Source: Comamonadaceae bacterium
GTDB lineage: Bacteria; Pseudomonadota; Gammaproteobacteria; Burkholderiales; Burkholderiaceae_C
Assembly (NCBI GenBank): GCA_015999985.1
Contig: JAECRA010000026.1
Span: 1 to 55,519, forward strand
Length of the DNA: 55,519 nucleotides
Reading direction: 5' to 3'
Shown here one piece after another: positions 7,015 to 15,056 of this stretch; the stretch's first letter is position 1, and the number at the start of each line of letters is the position of its first letter. The position numbers were made by a program, and so were the translations under genes. The notes under the pieces are model-generated. The model searched no databases. It saw only the letters and a program-made list of their open reading frames with translations, and had not been told where the DNA came from.

Positions 7015-8577
7015 ATGAGTTCTCCTTCAACTCAAGTGGCGCATCCGCCACTCACCGGCAGTGCCCGCGTGCTTGGCACGCTGGCTCTATCTGCCGCTAC
7101 TTTCATGAACGTGCTCGACACGTCCATCGCCAACGTCTCACTGCCTGCCATCGCTGGTGACCTGGGCGTCAGCCCGGTTCAAGGCACATGGGTGATCACC
7201 AGTTTCGCCGTGGCCAACGCAATATCTGTGCCGTTGACTGGTTGGCTGACTCAGCGCATTGGTCAAGTCCGACTTTTCATGGCCAGCGTACTGCTGTTTG
7301 TGCTGACCTCCTGGCTTTGCGGCTTGGCTCCGAGCATGGGTATGCTCATCGCTTTTCGGGCGTTGCAGGGCTTTGTGGCAGGGCCATTGATTCCGCTGTC
7401 TCAGACCCTGCTGCTGTCGAGCTATCCGCCCGCCAAGGCCGGCCTTGCGATGGCCATGTGGTCAATTACGACACTGGTGGCACCCATCATGGGCCCATTG
7501 CTAGGCGGGTGGATCACAGACAACGTGAGCTGGCCGTGGATTTTCTATATCAACGTGCCAGTAGGCTTGCTGGCGGCTGCTGCCACCTGGGCGCTCTACC
7601 GCGAACGCGAAACCATGACCAGGAAGGTGCCCATCGACGCCGTGGGCTTGTCTTTACTGGTCATTTGGGTGGGGGCGTTGCAGTTGATGCTGGACAAAGG
7701 CAAGGAGCTGGATTGGTTTCACTCTGGCCAGATCATTGCCTTTGCGGTGGTGGCAGTGGTGGGTTTGGCATTCTTTCTCATATGGGAGCTGACTGAGGAG
7801 CACCCGATAGTTGACCTATCGCTTTTCAAGCGGCGCAACTTTTGGTCTGCAGCCTTGGCGACTGCGGTGGGCTACGGTGTGTTCTTTGGCAACGTGGTGA
7901 TCTTGCCGCTTTGGTTGCAGCAGTTCATGGGGTACACGGCCACGCAAGCCGGGATGATCATGGCGCCAGTGGGCCTGTTTGCCATTGTGCTGTCGCCCAT
8001 TGTGGGCCTGACGTTGCACAAAGTGGATCCGCGCAGATACGCCACGTTCTCATTCCTGGTGTTTGCGTTGATTCTATGGATGCGCTCGCATTTCACCACG
8101 CAGACTGATTTTGGCACCATCATGATTCCCACCCTGATTCAAGGTGTGGCAATGGCGTTCTTTTTCATCCCTCTGGTGACCATCACGCTTTCCGGAATTG
8201 AACCTTCCAGGCTTCCTGCCGCTTCCGGCTTGTCCAATTTCATGAGGATTACAGCGGGAGCCATTGGCACGTCAGTAGCCACCACCATGTGGGAAGACCG
8301 CGCGGCCATGCATCATGCGAATCTGGCCGAGAGCATCAACCACGGCAGCCAAGCCGCAATGACTACGCTTGAGGGCCTGCAGGCGCGCGGCATGACCCAT
8401 GAACAAGCGCTGAGCTACATCAACAATCTGACGACCCAGCAGGCGTATATGTTGTCTACGCAGGAAATCTTCTATGGGTCAGCATTCTTGTTTCTGATGC
8501 TGATTCCGTTGGTGTGGCTGGCCAAGCGGCCGAAGTCGAGTGCATCTGCGGCGGATGCTGCTGCAGGAGCCCATTGA
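7015..8577 (+). CDS. EmrB/QacA-type MFS multidrug transporter (DHA2, 14 TM)
   Basis: 520 residues, very hydrophobic, consistent with 14 membrane helices. The first helix carries the DHA2 motif FMNVLDTSIANVSLPAIAGD, a motif-A-like TGWLTQRIGQVRLF loop follows, and motif C appears as APIMGPLLGGWI. Such proteins export hydrophobic drugs by proton antiport and work with EmrA and a TolC-like channel, both encoded just upstream. The tail ends SASAADAAAGAH. The DNA for that tail and the following hairpin recurs at 11653-11731 as a duplication relic. Last gene of the operon. Confidence 0.94.
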   Translation: MSSPSTQVAHPPLTGSARVLGTLALSAATFMNVLDTSIANVSLPAIAGDLGVSPVQGTWVITSFAVANAISVPLTGWLTQRIGQVRLFMASVLLFVLTSWLCGLAPSMGMLIAFRALQGFVAGPLIPLSQTLLLSSYPPAKAGLAMAMWSITTLVAPIMGPLLGGWITDNVSWPWIFYINVPVGLLAAAATWALYRERETMTRKVPIDAVGLSLLVIWVGALQLMLDKGKELDWFHSGQIIAFAVVAVVGLAFFLIWELTEEHPIVDLSLFKRRNFWSAALATAVGYGVFFGNVVILPLWLQQFMGYTATQAGMIMAPVGLFAIVLSPIVGLTLHKVDPRRYATFSFLVFALILWMRSHFTTQTDFGTIMIPTLIQGVAMAFFFIPLVTITLSGIEPSRLPAASGLSNFMRITAGAIGTSVATTMWEDRAAMHHANLAESINHGSQAAMTTLEGLQARGMTHEQALSYINNLTTQQAYMLSTQEIFYGSAFLFLMLIPLVWLAKRPKSSASAADAAAGAH

Positions 8578-8580
8578 ATT

Positions 8581-8608
8581 GCGCCCACGTGCTTCGGCAG
8601 GTGGGCGC
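8581..8608. terminator. Hairpin between convergent emrB-like and kinase genes
   Basis: GCGCCCAC (8581-8588) pairs with GTGGGCGC (8601-8608), with an inner TGC-TTCG-GCA stem capped by a stable UUCG tetraloop on the plus strand. It sits between two convergent genes, where a bidirectional terminator is expected. It lacks a T-run on either side, so intrinsic termination would be weak. A duplicated version lies at 11704-11731. Confidence 0.55.
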
Positions 8609-8655
8609 TGAGAGGTTGATAGGTAGGCGCGGCAGGCAGATACGGCGCCGCCTAT

Positions 8656-11373
8656 TTAAACTCTGTCCGTTAAAATGTTCCAGTAATCACCAGCGGCTAA
8701 CAGGGCGGTCTGCAGCTTGTTTCCGCTCAGGACTTCATCGATGATCTTGGCGAAGCTGATCTTTTTATATAATTGACGCTGATCAATTAAACTGATCAAC
8801 TGAGTTAGTTCATTCTCCAGAAAACTAGGCGCAGCCTGCGTAGAAATATTTCGCAATTTCTCTAATTTCCGTGCAGCCTGTTCACGAGCCCCTTTCAAGT
8901 CATTTTCGCCATCAATATGATTAGATAGAAGTTCGTTGAGTTGATCATCTTGATCTTTCAAGTTAGTCGAACCAATGTGATTGATCTTGGTGATAGCGTT
9001 TTGCAACATTATCTGAGAGCGCGAGAAATTGGAAATTGCTGCAGGGATCTCCATTCCTAGTTGATTGGCAGAATTAAGAATTGAAACAATAACTTGGCCG
9101 CGATCTTCTTCAGCGCGCATGGCGTCTTTAATTTTGGCGAAGAATTCTTCTCTTTTGTCCGAAATCAGCTTCTTGCCATCATCTGATAAGATCTTCTCAA
9201 AGCTTTTGGCGAAAACCTCAGGTTTTGACAGACCGACCGCAAGCACCATTTTGAATATGGCGCTGCGCTGATCAATCGAAAGTATATAAGCATTGCCCAT
9301 ATCGATAACGGTTGTCATGCCGTTGGCACCAGTCTCCGCGGAGAACATGATATTTCCGGCATGTAAATCGCCGTGATAAAAGCCTGAGCCGAAAAAGGCT
9401 TCTTCGATCCAGGTCTTGGTCAACGCTTGGATGCCGGAGGCCAACTTGGCGCTCTTGTGGCTAATAGCGAGCTTGTCTCTATTTTCATCGACAAGCTGAC
9501 TTTCCAATTCATCAAAGCTCGTCTTGACGGTGGTTCCGGGTGCTTTTTCGAGCACCAGATATCCTCGTGCTGGTGCAACTTGGCCAGCCAGTTTCATGGC
9601 TTGAAGATTACTTGAAACACGACTGTAAACTTGCGCCAGTTCGACGAAGTTACCCTCCTTGGAGAGGTCCATTTCCACCTGTATTTGAGTAGAAATGCCG
9701 TCGAACGTCTTCAACATACCTGGGATATCGGTGGCGACGTCGGTGAAGAACTGAAGCTCTCTTTCGGCACGAAGCCGAATTCCCGGACGCAGTATCTTGA
9801 TAACTACTTCCTGTGGTTTGTTCGGATCTTCTCCGTGCATTTTGGCCAGAACCGTTTGACCGACGGATGCTGCCCCCAGACTTTTTTCCACTTCGATCTT
9901 GGTGATGGTCCCATTCGATTTTGCAACGATGCCGGCCAACACTGACTCGATGATCGTCGGCTTGATGGGGCTGAGGTCCGTTTTTAATGCGTCAAGCGCG
10001 TCCTTGAGGCTACCTTGAGCCTTGTCTCCGAACAACTGAAGCAGTTTTTGTATGTAAGGGCCGCCTGCCTTGAGCAGCGCCACCAACTTGACCTCGCCCT
10101 CATCAGAGGACTTGGAGTTAGTCAAATAGGAAGCTAGCATGGCCCGTTTGTCCATAACAGGCTGCGCGTCAAAATAATTCTCAAAAATGCGAGCCATGAA
10201 TGTCTGAAAATTGCCTTCACCCATAGTGGATATGGTTGAAAGCATTTTCACGCTATCCAAAGACTTGAATTCGAAAGAGCTGATATTATTGTCAATGTCC
10301 GCCGAAATCTCGCTATATCTTGTATCTGGAATTGCGCTTAGCGCTTTAGCAAGATTATCTTTGTTGACGGAATTAGGTAGGAGGTTTGTGTGCCGACTGA
10401 AGTCATGCAGAAGTTCCTTGATCATGCCCCCCAACTCAGAAGGGAGTTCTGCAGAATCAAGTAAATCGGGGTTTGCATAAATCTCGGCAAGGAGAGCAGA
10501 GTTGCTCACAAGCGCTGACTTCAATCGTGCTCCATCTTCCTTGGTGTCAGCTTCCCATGAATTTTCAGGGAAGAGGATCTCGGCCATCAGGCCTCTGACT
10601 CGCTTTTCATCCTTGAGCTGGGTAGAGTTGACTTCATTGGCACTGATCGCCTCGACAGCTGGCTCATACTCTACAGTTGCTGCGTCTGTAGAAGACTTGG
10701 AATTCCACGCTTTGATCAGTTCAAGCGTCTCGTGATCGACGACTCTGTTGATGGCTTGTTCGTTCGGAGTCAGGCTATCTTTAACCACCTGCAGCATCGA
10801 GGGGTCTTCTGTCAAAATTATGCTCGAGGCAACGATCTTTTGTTTACTCAGATGATCGAATGAATGGAGGTCTGTCTGCCGTCTTAAATAATCAATAGCG
10901 AGAGCGCGTTGGCCGTGAGTTTCGTCCCAAAGAGCATTTTTTACGGTGCTCGCCGTGTAAAGATGCGGGTTGCTTAATATTTCCGCCTTGAGGTTTTCGC
11001 GAACGGCCCTCATGGTTTTGCCTGGAATGATTTTTACGTCAGACCCAAGACTAATTTCCAGGTCGTCCCCGCTTCGAGTGAAAGCAAGGGTGGTGCCTTG
11101 GTACTCCGTGATGAAGCCGCTTTCATCATGCGGCATGCTCCGCATTCCTTGCAACAAGGCATCGGCCAGTTCAGAAAATTCTTTAGTTTTCTGGGAGCGA
11201 TTGTATGCGTGGTAGGCTTCAATGGCGATGAAACCGATGCCGCCGGTCAAAATACCGGCGATTATTTCTACAGCGATACCGGCAGTGGTTCGTTTGTAAT
11301 CCGCCGCAGCTAATCCCATTTGCTTTTCGGCAAATAAACCTCTTTGTGCGAAATTCAGATTTATATTTTTCAC
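8656..11373 (-). CDS. Giant UbiB/ADCK-fold (ABC1) atypical kinase, copy 1
   Basis: 905 residues. A kinase-like core of the UbiB/ADCK family spans about 435-700: GGPYIQKLLQLFGD aligns with the KxGQ helix of UbiB (here KLLQ, 443-446), GAASVGQ (500-506) is the Ala-rich nucleotide loop, and VVIKILRPG carries Lys526. EMDLSKEGNF (567-576) is the ExD segment, YHGDLHAGN (666-674) the catalytic loop and IDMGN (690-694) the metal-binding DFG equivalent. All key catalytic residues look intact. The ~430 N-terminal residues (one glycine-rich hydrophobic stretch, about 31-53) and ~200 C-terminal residues are unrecognised. UbiB proteins are about 550 residues and support ubiquinone synthesis; this is much larger and not beside ubi genes. 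AT-rich relative to neighbours. Function unknown. Confidence 0.85.
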   Translation of the reverse strand: MKNINLNFAQRGLFAEKQMGLAAADYKRTTAGIAVEIIAGILTGGIGFIAIEAYHAYNRSQKTKEFSELADALLQGMRSMPHDESGFITEYQGTTLAFTRSGDDLEISLGSDVKIIPGKTMRAVRENLKAEILSNPHLYTASTVKNALWDETHGQRALAIDYLRRQTDLHSFDHLSKQKIVASSIILTEDPSMLQVVKDSLTPNEQAINRVVDHETLELIKAWNSKSSTDAATVEYEPAVEAISANEVNSTQLKDEKRVRGLMAEILFPENSWEADTKEDGARLKSALVSNSALLAEIYANPDLLDSAELPSELGGMIKELLHDFSRHTNLLPNSVNKDNLAKALSAIPDTRYSEISADIDNNISSFEFKSLDSVKMLSTISTMGEGNFQTFMARIFENYFDAQPVMDKRAMLASYLTNSKSSDEGEVKLVALLKAGGPYIQKLLQLFGDKAQGSLKDALDALKTDLSPIKPTIIESVLAGIVAKSNGTITKIEVEKSLGAASVGQTVLAKMHGEDPNKPQEVVIKILRPGIRLRAERELQFFTDVATDIPGMLKTFDGISTQIQVEMDLSKEGNFVELAQVYSRVSSNLQAMKLAGQVAPARGYLVLEKAPGTTVKTSFDELESQLVDENRDKLAISHKSAKLASGIQALTKTWIEEAFFGSGFYHGDLHAGNIMFSAETGANGMTTVIDMGNAYILSIDQRSAIFKMVLAVGLSKPEVFAKSFEKILSDDGKKLISDKREEFFAKIKDAMRAEEDRGQVIVSILNSANQLGMEIPAAISNFSRSQIMLQNAITKINHIGSTNLKDQDDQLNELLSNHIDGENDLKGAREQAARKLEKLRNISTQAAPSFLENELTQLISLIDQRQLYKKISFAKIIDEVLSGNKLQTALLAAGDYWNILTDRV

Positions 11374-11469
11374 TGCTTAACTCCAGCGGGTTTAATAATA
11401 TTTAAAGGCGCCGCCCGAGCATCAAGCCGGCTGGCACAGGTAGTCAGGGTGGAGGTGACCCCCAACGAA

Positions 11470-11497
11470 TGAGTCACATTGCGTGAACGATAGTTCC
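11470..11497 (-). promoter_or_regulatory. ECF-sigma-like promoter box upstream of kinase copy 1
   Basis: Read on the minus strand, GGAACT (11497-11492), 16 bases, then GACTCA (11475-11470), about 97 bases before the ATG. The same two blocks at the same spacing precede kinase copy 2. GGAAC is the typical -35 of ECF sigma factors (RpoE, HrpL and others). Assignment to a particular sigma factor is not possible from sequence alone. Confidence 0.5.
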
Positions 11498-11652
11498 AAC
11501 TGCAGTTTCACTGATTCTCCACTCGCACTTTTTTCGGAGCCGTTCGCGTCAGCACAAAGCAGCGGCAATTTTTGTCCGTCACTTTCCTCGCTTTAATGTG
11601 GCTCTTGAACAAGGCCAACAGTCAGACTCAGCGCGTCGCAGCAACCTCGCGT

Positions 11653-11700
11653 CCAAGGTCGAGCGCATCTGCGGCGGATGCTGCTGCAGGAGCCCATTGA
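11653..11700 (+). pseudogene. Relic of the emrB-like 3' end left by duplication
   Basis: Read in frame, this encodes PRSSASAADAAAGAH followed by a stop, matching the C-terminus PKSSASAADAAAGAH of the pump gene ending at 8577. Bases 11665-11715 are identical to 8542-8592 (51 of 51). There is no homology to the pump further upstream, so only the last ~16 codons were carried. It marks the breakpoint of the tandem duplication that created the second kinase gene. Confidence 0.85.
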
Positions 11701-11703
11701 ATT

Positions 11704-11731
11704 GCGCCCACGTGCCTTGGCATGTGGGCGC
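11704..11731. terminator. Duplicated hairpin downstream of kinase copy 2
   Basis: GCGCCCAC (11704-11711) pairs with GTGGGCGC (11724-11731), and TGCC/GGCA extend the stem. The loop differs from the copy at 8581-8608 but the pairing is kept. It lies just after the stop of kinase copy 2 on the minus strand. No T-run, so termination is uncertain. Confidence 0.5.
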
Positions 11732-11779
11732 TGACAGGGTCTATAGGCGGGCGCGGCAGGCAGACGCTGCGCAACCGAT

Positions 11780-14494
11780 TCAAACTTTGCCAGTCAGCAA
11801 ATTCCACATATCACCGGTGATTAACCGCGCGGTGGTGAACTTGTGATCGTCCACGACTTCACCGACAAGCTCTGAAAAGCTGATCTCTTTGTATTGTTCT
11901 TGTTGGTCGATCAAGGAAATCAACTCAGTTAATTGCTTCTCCAGAAAGCTTGGCGCAGCCTGCGGAGACAATTCGCGCAATGTTGCGATTTCCGTCTCGG
12001 CCTGCTGACGAGCTTCCGCCAGATTGTTCGCGCCCACTATGTGGGAGCGTAGAAGTTCGAGGAGTCGATTCTCTTGATCTTTCACATTGGTCGAAACGAT
12101 GTGGTTGATCTTGGTGATAGCGTTTTGCAACATTATCTGAGAGCGTGAGAAATTGGAAATCGCTGCCGGAATCTCCAGTCCTAGCTGATTCGCAGAATTG
12201 AGAATTGAAACAATGACTTCGCCAGGGTTTTCCTCATTGCGCATGGCACCTTGAATTTTGGCGAGGAATTCTTCTTTTTTCTCTGCAATCAGCCTTTTGC
12301 CATCATCAGATAATATCTTCTCGAAGTTTTTGGAGAAAACTTCGGGTTTTGATAGTCCGGCCGCAAGTACCATTTTGAATATAGCGCTGCGCTGATCAAT
12401 CGAAAGTATATAGGCGTTGCCCATATCGATAACGGTTGTCATGCCCTTGTCACCAGCCTCGGCGGAAAACATGATATTGCCGGCATGCAAATCACCGTGA
12501 TAAAAGCCTGAGCCGAACAAGGCCTCTTCTATCCACGTCTTGGTCAACGCTCTGATGCCGGAGGCCAACTTGGCGCTCTTATCGCCAATGGCCAACATAT
12601 CTCTATTTTCATCGGTGAGCTGATTTTCCAATTCGTCAAAGGTGGTCTTGACGGTGTTTCCGGGTGCTTTCTCGAGCACCAGATATCCTCGTGCTGGTGC
12701 AACATCGCTTGCCAGCTTCATGGCTTGAAGATTACTTGAAACATCACTGTACACCTGCGCCAGCGTAACGAAACTACCCTCTTTGGAGAGATCCATTTCC
12801 ACCTGGATTTGAGCAGAAATGCCGTCGAACGTCTTCAACATGCCAGGGATCTCAGTGGCGACGTCAGTGAAGAACTGAAGCTCTCTCTCGGCGCGAAGCC
12901 GAATTCCAGGACGCAGTATCTTGATAACTACTTCCTGAGATTTGTCAGGATCTTCTCTGTGTAGTTTGGCCAGGACTGTCTGTCCGATCGATGCTGCCCC
13001 CAGGCTTTTTTCCACTTCGATCTTGGTGATGGTCCCGTTCGATTTTTCGACGATGCCGCCCAGCACAGACTCGATGATTGTCTGTTTGATGGGGCTGAGG
13101 TCCGTTTTTAATGCGTCAAGCGCATCCTTGAGGCTCCCTTGGGCCTTGTCTCCGAACAACTGAAGCAGTTTTTGTATGTAAGGCCCGCCTGCCTTGAGCA
13201 GAGCAACCAACTTGATCTCGCCCTCATCAGAGGATCTGGAGTGAGTGAGATAGGAAGCGAGCATGGCCCTTTTGTCCATGACGGGCTGCGCGTCAAAATA
13301 GCTTTCAAAAATTCGGGTCATGAAAGTCTGGAAATTGCCTTCGCCCATAGTAGAAATGGTTGAAAGCATTCTCACGCTATCCAAGGACTTGAACTCGAAT
13401 GAATTGATTCTGTCGTCAATGCCCGCCGAAATATCGCTGTATTTATTTTCGGGAATGGCGCCTAGCGCATTAGCAACATCGTCTGCGTTTATGGAATTAG
13501 GGAGAAGGTTTGTGTAGCGATTGAGTTCATGCAAAAGGTCCTTGATCATCCCGGCCAGCTCAGGAGGGAGTTCCGCAGAATCAATCAGATCCGGGTCGGC
13601 GTAGATTTCGGCAAGGAGAGCAGAGTTGTTTACAAGTGCTGATTTCAATCGTGCGCCATCTTCCTTGGTGTCAGCTTCCCATGAATTTTCAGGGAAGAAG
13701 ATCTCGGCCATCAGGCCTCTGACTCGCTTTTCATCCTTGAACTCAGTAGAGTCGATTTCATTGATGCTGACCGCCTCGACGGCTGGCTCATACTCTACTG
13801 TTGCTGTTTCCGTGGAAGGCTTGGAATTCCACGCTTCAATCAGTTCGAGCGTTTCGTGATCGATGACTCTTCTGATGGCCTCGTCGTTCGGAGTCAGGCT
13901 GTCTTGAACCTCCTGCAGCATTGAAGGGTCTTCCGCCAAAATAATGCTTGAGGCAACGATTTTTTCCTTGCTCAGATGATCGAAGGCATGAAGGTTTGTC
14001 TGCCGCTTCAAATAGTCAGTAGCGAGATCACGTTGGCCGTGAGTTTGGTCGCGAAGAGCATTTATTAACGTGCTTGGCTTGTAAAACTTCGGGTTACTTA
14101 ATATTTCCGCCTTGAGGTTTTCGCGAACGGCGCTCAAGGTTTTGTTTGGAATAATTTTTACTTCGTCCCCTAGGCTGATTTGCAAGTCTTTGCCGCTAGG
14201 GGTGATAGCGAGGGTCGTTCCCTGGTATTGAGTGACGAAGCCGCTTTCATCGTGCGTCATGGTCCGCATTCCTTGCAGCAAAGCATCGGCCAATTCAGAA
14301 AATTCCTGAGTTTTCTGGGACCGGTTGTATGCGTGGTAGGCCTCAGCAGCAATGAAACCGATGCCGCCAGTCAAGATGCCGCCAATGATCTCGAGAACTA
14401 TGCCGGCGGTCGTCCGCTTGTAATCCGCAGCAGCTATTCCCAGTTGCTTTTCAGCGGACAAGCCTCTTTGTGCGAAATTCAGATTGACGTTCAT
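11780..14494 (-). CDS. Giant UbiB/ADCK-fold (ABC1) atypical kinase, copy 2
   Basis: 904 residues, collinear with copy 1 and by eye about four fifths identical, the highest identity being in the kinase core. It keeps KLLQ (442-445), GAASIGQ (499-505), Lys525 in VVIKILRPG, EMDLSKEGSF, YHGDLHAGN and IDMGN. The N-terminus (MNVNLNFAQRGLSAEKQLG, then EIIGGILTGGIGFIAAEAY) and the C-terminus (FLEKQLTELISLIDQQEQYK) also match, so the whole protein, not only the kinase, is under constraint. No signal peptide is evident, and the glycine-rich hydrophobic stretch could be a membrane hairpin. It is transcribed towards copy 1 with 406 bases between them, and each copy has its own promoter-like box. Function unknown. 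Confidence 0.85.
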   Translation of the reverse strand: MNVNLNFAQRGLSAEKQLGIAAADYKRTTAGIVLEIIGGILTGGIGFIAAEAYHAYNRSQKTQEFSELADALLQGMRTMTHDESGFVTQYQGTTLAITPSGKDLQISLGDEVKIIPNKTLSAVRENLKAEILSNPKFYKPSTLINALRDQTHGQRDLATDYLKRQTNLHAFDHLSKEKIVASSIILAEDPSMLQEVQDSLTPNDEAIRRVIDHETLELIEAWNSKPSTETATVEYEPAVEAVSINEIDSTEFKDEKRVRGLMAEIFFPENSWEADTKEDGARLKSALVNNSALLAEIYADPDLIDSAELPPELAGMIKDLLHELNRYTNLLPNSINADDVANALGAIPENKYSDISAGIDDRINSFEFKSLDSVRMLSTISTMGEGNFQTFMTRIFESYFDAQPVMDKRAMLASYLTHSRSSDEGEIKLVALLKAGGPYIQKLLQLFGDKAQGSLKDALDALKTDLSPIKQTIIESVLGGIVEKSNGTITKIEVEKSLGAASIGQTVLAKLHREDPDKSQEVVIKILRPGIRLRAERELQFFTDVATEIPGMLKTFDGISAQIQVEMDLSKEGSFVTLAQVYSDVSSNLQAMKLASDVAPARGYLVLEKAPGNTVKTTFDELENQLTDENRDMLAIGDKSAKLASGIRALTKTWIEEALFGSGFYHGDLHAGNIMFSAEAGDKGMTTVIDMGNAYILSIDQRSAIFKMVLAAGLSKPEVFSKNFEKILSDDGKRLIAEKKEEFLAKIQGAMRNEENPGEVIVSILNSANQLGLEIPAAISNFSRSQIMLQNAITKINHIVSTNVKDQENRLLELLRSHIVGANNLAEARQQAETEIATLRELSPQAAPSFLEKQLTELISLIDQQEQYKEISFSELVGEVVDDHKFTTARLITGDMWNLLTGKV

Positions 14495-14594
14495 TTGGGT
14501 TGTTTCAGGCGCGTTGAATTAGGGTTGGAGATGCCTACCGAGCTTGCACGCCGAGCTGGCAGAGGTAGTCAGAGCTGAAATGACCCTTACGGAA

Positions 14595-14622
14595 TGAGTC
14601 ACGGAAGATCAAGAATAGTTCC
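14595..14622 (-). promoter_or_regulatory. ECF-sigma-like promoter box upstream of kinase copy 2
   Basis: On the minus strand GGAACT (14622-14617), 16 bases, GACTCA (14600-14595), about 101 bases before the ATG. The two blocks extend to GGAACTAT and GTGACTCATTC and are identical to those of copy 1, while most of the sequence between them differs. This is the pattern expected of a selected promoter. Confidence 0.5.
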
Positions 14623-14700
14623 TAAATTGCAGCAACACCGATTTGCGATGTTGATCAGGAATCGTGCGCCCTGCATCGAAGGCTGGGCGACGGACAGAGA

Positions 14701-14712
14701 GATAGGCCTATC
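14701..14712. promoter_or_regulatory. Perfect 12-base palindrome
   Basis: GATAGGCCTATC is self-complementary. It lies about 205 bases upstream of kinase copy 2 and 345 upstream of the Bug gene. It may bind a dimeric regulator or be chance; I found no second copy near kinase copy 1. Confidence 0.3.
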
Positions 14713-14867
14713 CGATTGATTCTTCGGGCGCTGAGTTGAGAGATATCGAGGTTCATATGGTCTCCACGGTCCGCATTGAACGGGCGAGGCCGGTTTCGAG
14801 CGTCCTGCGTTTGCGTCGCTTTTTCGGGATGACACATGTTCCGCTCGTGTGGCGGGGTGTTCGAAGA

Positions 14868-14900
14868 GGATTTCTACGGGATTTCTAAGGGATTTCCCTG
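14868..14900. repeat. Three 11-base direct repeats (one helical turn apart)
   Basis: GGATTTCTACG, GGATTTCTAAG and GGATTTCCCTG follow each other without gaps. The 11-base period puts each copy on the same face of the helix, as seen in activator arrays. They end 34 bases before the -35 of the Bug promoter. Confidence 0.5.
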
Positions 14901-14933
14901 CATGCCCCCAATGTGACTCCCATCCGTTCGCGT

Positions 14934-14978
14934 TTGATCCAGATGTGGCTATTATTTTATATACCTGTCGGCAGGTAT
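14934..14978 (+). promoter_or_regulatory. Promoter and TetR-type operator of the second Bug gene
   Basis: A -35 TTGATC (14934-14939, 4/6), an 18-base spacer and a -10 TATATA (14958-14963, 4/6). The perfect palindrome ATACCTG-TCGG-CAGGTAT (14961-14978) overlaps the -10 and the expected transcript start. Size and symmetry are typical of TetR-family operators, and this position would give repression. No TetR gene is present in the window, so the regulator acts from elsewhere. Confidence 0.6.
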
Positions 14979-15056
14979 GTTTTGGCTCTGCGCTGAATCG
15001 AGAAGAGCAGAGCCGGGCCGAATAAGGCCCAGACCAACCAAATCAGGAGACAAATC

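Larger units (their letters stand above)
11374..11779. other. Spacer between the tandem kinase genes
   Basis: 406 bases holding, from right to left, the hairpin 11704-11731, the emrB-tail relic 11653-11700, about 150 bases without recognisable features and the promoter region of kinase copy 1. Part of the kinase 1 upstream sequence (around 11430-11500) is related to the upstream sequence of copy 2 at 14545-14625. No gene of its own. Confidence 0.7.
14495..15056. other. 562-base divergent intergenic region
   Basis: Between kinase copy 2 (minus) and the second Bug gene (plus). It holds the kinase promoter box (14595-14622), a perfect 12-base palindrome GATAGGCCTATC (14701-14712), three 11-base direct repeats (14868-14900) and the Bug promoter with a TetR-type palindrome (14934-14978). 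Short frames on the minus strand here lack start signals and I see no gene. Confidence 0.7.

Noticed and set aside
8656..14494. Calling the two large kinases ubiB or an ABC transporter ATPase
   Set aside because: They have the ADCK/UbiB kinase signatures, not Walker-type ABC motifs, and are far longer than UbiB with no ubiquinone genes nearby.
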